64,000 nucleotides of DNA, taken from Sinonovacula constricta. Taxonomy: Eukaryota; Mollusca; Bivalvia; Cardiida; Solecurtidae. Below are positions 10,863-64,000 of this stretch, piece by piece (positions within the stretch are counted from its first letter, which is position 1; the number at the start of each line of letters is the position of its first letter). The stretch spans positions 24,118,394 through 24,182,393 of the forward strand of contig CM017563.1 in the NCBI GenBank assembly GCA_007844125.1, written 5' to 3'. The translations under genes and the position numbers were made by a program. The notes below the pieces were generated by a model. The model ran no database searches. It was given only the letters and a program-made list of their open reading frames with translations, and had not been told where the DNA came from.

Positions 10863-11664
10863 GAGTGGGTTAATGAATACACATCATTTTATGTGATAAA
10901 CGGTGATATGTTTATGTTTGTTAAATTCATTGCAGCGGTATAATTATAGTAATTATAGCGACGGCCGCCAATTTTGGTGTGATACTTCTCCATTGGCTAG
11001 ACACACATTTAGATTGCCATTGTCGATTTGTTTAATGTTGATGTTGTCACACGAGACACCTACAAATGGGAGTGTATAGCTGTTAAATTATAAAAGCAGG
11101 TTTGAAAAGGAGGCAATAAGGAAAATTTCCTCAATTCCTGAAATATATAATACATCATTGTATCTTGATTTAGATCTCGTTTATGGAGTATACGGTCTCG
11201 GTGTTCACATAACAGTTATTTGACTGATGTACCCGCTTATGTTAATTATTTATTAACAAGGCTGTTACAAAACATAAATAAATAAAGAAAACTTTATTTA
11301 AAGGTGGTCTAAGCGGATAACCTTGATGATGAAATATGCTACATCAAAAGCATGTAGTCACGTGCGTCTCTAAGTTTTAAAATATAGGAAATTCGTATTG
11401 GTAATGACCAGTGGGGTGTTATGCGCTGCTTTTCACGTGGATGTTGGGCTTCAATAAGCAGCATTTCGCAGAAACTTATCGGGTAACAACAACTCATTCG
11501 GTTGTCTGAGAAACAAAACTTTGGTACAAACTGTCGAATACCCCATTTAATGACAACAATCAAACACATCTAAGCTGTGTCTGTTGCTCTAAGTAACTCG
11601 AACGTAAATACTACTAGTACAGTACTTTCATATGTTATAACGGGATACAGGGGTGCCCGTTGTT

Positions 11665-11800
11665 GACGGGTGGAGCCCAATCGGAACTCCGGGTAATTCC
11701 TTCCTCGGGACAATCATCCCTCCGATGTATCTGGTGCATTGATACATAATCCCTATCGTTTTGTTCACCGGACGACTAATACGACATAAGATAGTTCGTC
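11665..11800 (-). repeat. Dispersed repeat R1, copy 2 (inverted)
   Basis: The reverse complement matches 2759-2880 (GCACCAGATACATCGGAGGG, ATGATTGTCCCGAGGA, GAGTTCCGATTGGG). A further partial piece (CCGAGGCGTTCCGATTGGGG) lies in plus orientation at 12022, so this region may be a foldback element about 400 bp long. Confidence 0.55.
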
Positions 11801-12418
11801 AATGAAGCGATAGGCGTGGTCTTTAGGATTATTTTATCCTATTAACTGTCATTTATCTATTTAACTGTTCACATCTCGTTAGATATAAAACTGTTAAATC
11901 ATTTTCAATAGAGATTCCAGGACATTAATCTTTGTTGATTTTATGACATCATAAGGAACCAACATTTTTATTTTCGCATTGTTGTCCCTTGATACATCCG
12001 AAAGATTATTCGTGAATTATCCGAGGCGTTCCGATTGGGGTAGAGTCGCGGACTTGAAACTTCCCTACCTATCGCCGCGTGGGTGCTAGTCAAGATATCA
12101 AGTGTTAAAAATAATATTAAAATAAACTTTATTTTGTATTTTTCTCCCTTTATTTATTTCCACTTAAAATTTTCAGGTTAATTCGAATTAGGAAGTTTAT
12201 AACGATAAATCGAGTCGAGTCTCCAAGTAACAATAACACGGTAAGCCTCAGATACTGAGACGCAGCGGTGGGATTCGAAAACTTACAATGTGGCGATTGT
12301 TATACGCCGACTTCGAATCCATTGGTACGATCTCTGCGCTCCGGAAAAAAAAACAATAATAACCGGGGACTATTTTTTTTTATTTTTTTTATATAACCTA
12401 TGAAGGCGGTTACGGAAA

Positions 12419-12975
12419 ATGGAGGAACAAGTTAATCTTCCCGATGAAGATTTAGAAGTTAATGTTAGCGGCGCTGATCAGCATGACTCCGGAAATAATG
12501 CAAATTACAGCAGTTTGTGAGATACAACAGACTTGCCGTTGACATATCTGAATAAAATGGACGAGGGACAAAGACTAACCAAAGATGTGATGAAACGGCA
12601 GAGGAATATGCCGCGGCTCTGAAAATGCTTTATGATAAAGCCCATGGATTTAGAAATAAAAAATTGAGACAAGAAGACCTTGTAAGACGATTTCTTGATG
12701 GTTTAACGGATGACGAAGTACGGTTATCCGTAGAATATCAGAAGGAGCCAACTCGTATAGATGAGGCAGTGTTGCATATTGTAAACTTTATTCATACGAG
12801 GCAAGGCGTTAAACAAGAAAAAGAGAGAAAGACCCAAGAAAGAACAGATGGACGCGAAGAATCGCGTGCCTTACCCCACGAATACTTCTTAATTTTACAA
12901 GCTATCATGCATTCCATAGTTTGGTCTAGGAGGAAGTTGAGTACCTTAATTTTATACACTTATTGTGGAGACTGA
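12419..12975 (+). pseudogene. Retrotransposon gag-like fragment
   Basis: Starts M-E-E-Q-V-N-L-P-D-E-D at 12419, hits a stop at 12518, and continues in another frame from about 12586 (C-D-E-T-A-E-E-Y-A-A-A-L-K) to a stop at 12973-12975. The helical, charged text (F-R-N-K-K-L-R-Q-E-D-L-V-R-R-F and L-T-D-D-E-V-R) resembles capsid-like gag of LTR retrotransposons. No zinc knuckle, protease or pol follows, so it is a stranded piece. A host gene derived from gag is less likely given the stop and frameshift. Confidence 0.5.
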
Positions 12976-13740
12976 CTTTTCCTTGGGCGGGAAATTTTAT
13001 TCGTTTTAACCTGCGTATGTTCTCTTTTCCTTATATCTTATTTTCCTTGTAGTACCACTGAATCAACTTGTATAACGACAAATACACTAGGTTTTGACTG
13101 TAATGTAAATCTGATCCCAAAAATGCGGTTTGTAAAGTGAACATCTTAACATCAGTTATAGATGGTAAAATTGATAACACTGCGTATGTGGATAAATCAT
13201 ATTTGTGCAAGTCACTGAGCACCCTTTTCAATATGTGTCTTCTATATACGACCATAGGGCGAAGTTAACCCTCACGACATATCATATCAAATTCCGTAGT
13301 ACATATGACTTTACAAGAAGCGGGTATATCTGCGCGGTCTGATATGGTATGCCCCCCACCACCTTCCAAATATTACGATATCATAAAGACTCAAACAACT
13401 TAATTATACGATACTAGTTTTGCTTTGTTTTAGTTACATAATTACATAATTATTGTCATATTGGCGACATATATTTGGCGAAGACATAATAACGACAATT
13501 GTCTGGGTAGAACCGACGGGACATCACAGATTCGCTGGATGGCCTCTTTACAGGAAAAGTTCCGGCCTTGATTCGATCCGCACTGGGCTGCTGAGGTTAG
13601 TATGTCGGTGATAGAAACGTTTCAGTCAGTTCCTTCCCCTCTACCCCCCCCCCCCCACCCTTTCACCATGAAAAAGAAATATCAGCCAATCAAATTGCCT
13701 TCAACAAAACCTGCCTTGTAATGTATGATACCCACAATAC
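12976..13740. other. Intergenic stretch upstream of the receptor gene
   Basis: No coding signal recognised. It contains a C13 run at 13644-13656 and lies immediately upstream of the putative promoter. Confidence 0.45.
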
Positions 13741-13750
13741 CAGCAATCAA

Positions 13751-13758
13751 TATATAAG
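13751..13758 (+). promoter_or_regulatory. TATA-like box of the adhesion-GPCR gene
   Basis: TATATAAG lies about 60 bp before the first ATG at 13813, leaving room for a start site near 13780-13785 and a short leader. It is the best core-promoter candidate near the signal-peptide exon, but AT-rich DNA gives many chance TATA matches. Confidence 0.4.
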
Positions 13759-13812
13759 GATGTTTTTCGGTAAAGGTGTAAAAGTCGCCAACGGCATGAG
13801 ACGTTTCGTGGT

Positions 13813-64000
<50,188 letters not shown>

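Overview
This is eukaryotic, AT-rich, repeat-dense genomic DNA, almost certainly from a lophotrochozoan and most likely a bivalve mollusc. The evidence is short exons with GT-AG introns, tRNA-derived SINEs with target-site duplications, two decayed non-LTR retrotransposons of types common in bivalves, many TIR/MITE elements, and a SWIM-YqaJ gene of a kind abundant in bivalve genomes. The species cannot be named from sequence alone.

The dominant feature is one large plus-strand gene whose exons I rebuilt by hand from 13813 to the right edge. It has 32 coding exons, all with matching splice phases and an open frame, giving about 1154 residues before the window ends. It is an adhesion-class (B2) G-protein-coupled receptor: signal peptide, an EMI-like cysteine-rich domain, 12 EGF-like modules (six with calcium-binding signatures), a hormone-receptor-motif (HRM) domain, a GAIN domain with an intact GPS cleavage site (C-N-H-L/T-N-F), then TM1 to TM6. 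The EMI plus 12 EGF plus HRM plus GAIN plus 7TM layout is the most notable finding. Exons 4 to 16 are all symmetric phase 1-1, so EGF modules could be skipped without breaking frame.

At the left edge, on the minus strand, is a three-exon gene (2494 to 119) for a SWIM zinc finger plus YqaJ-type (lambda-exonuclease-like) nuclease of about 498 residues. It is intact apart from one apparent 1-base frameshift in a run of seven A's. From 3.4 to 13.7 kb there is a TIR element, a decayed LINE (with a 2A-like peptide motif and a dead RT active site) and a retrotransposon gag-like fragment.

The receptor's introns are crowded. They hold a 14-bp minisatellite (15.7-16.3 kb), a degenerate satellite-like field (20.1-21.5 kb), a Harbinger-like TIR element with an intact MADF/Myb-like gene but no transposase (21.7-23.4 kb), a 4.2-kb array of a 44-bp minisatellite (24.4-28.6 kb), a 43-bp minisatellite touching an exon acceptor (34.6-35.0 kb), several MITEs, a second LINE lacking its RT core (45.7-49.1 kb), a hAT-like element with an 8-bp target duplication (50-51 kb), a 17-bp minisatellite just after the GPS exon (57.0-57.85 kb), and a SINE that duplicated the polypyrimidine tract of the TM1 exon (58.2-58.7 kb). 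All calls are by eye; splice sites, families and expression are untested.
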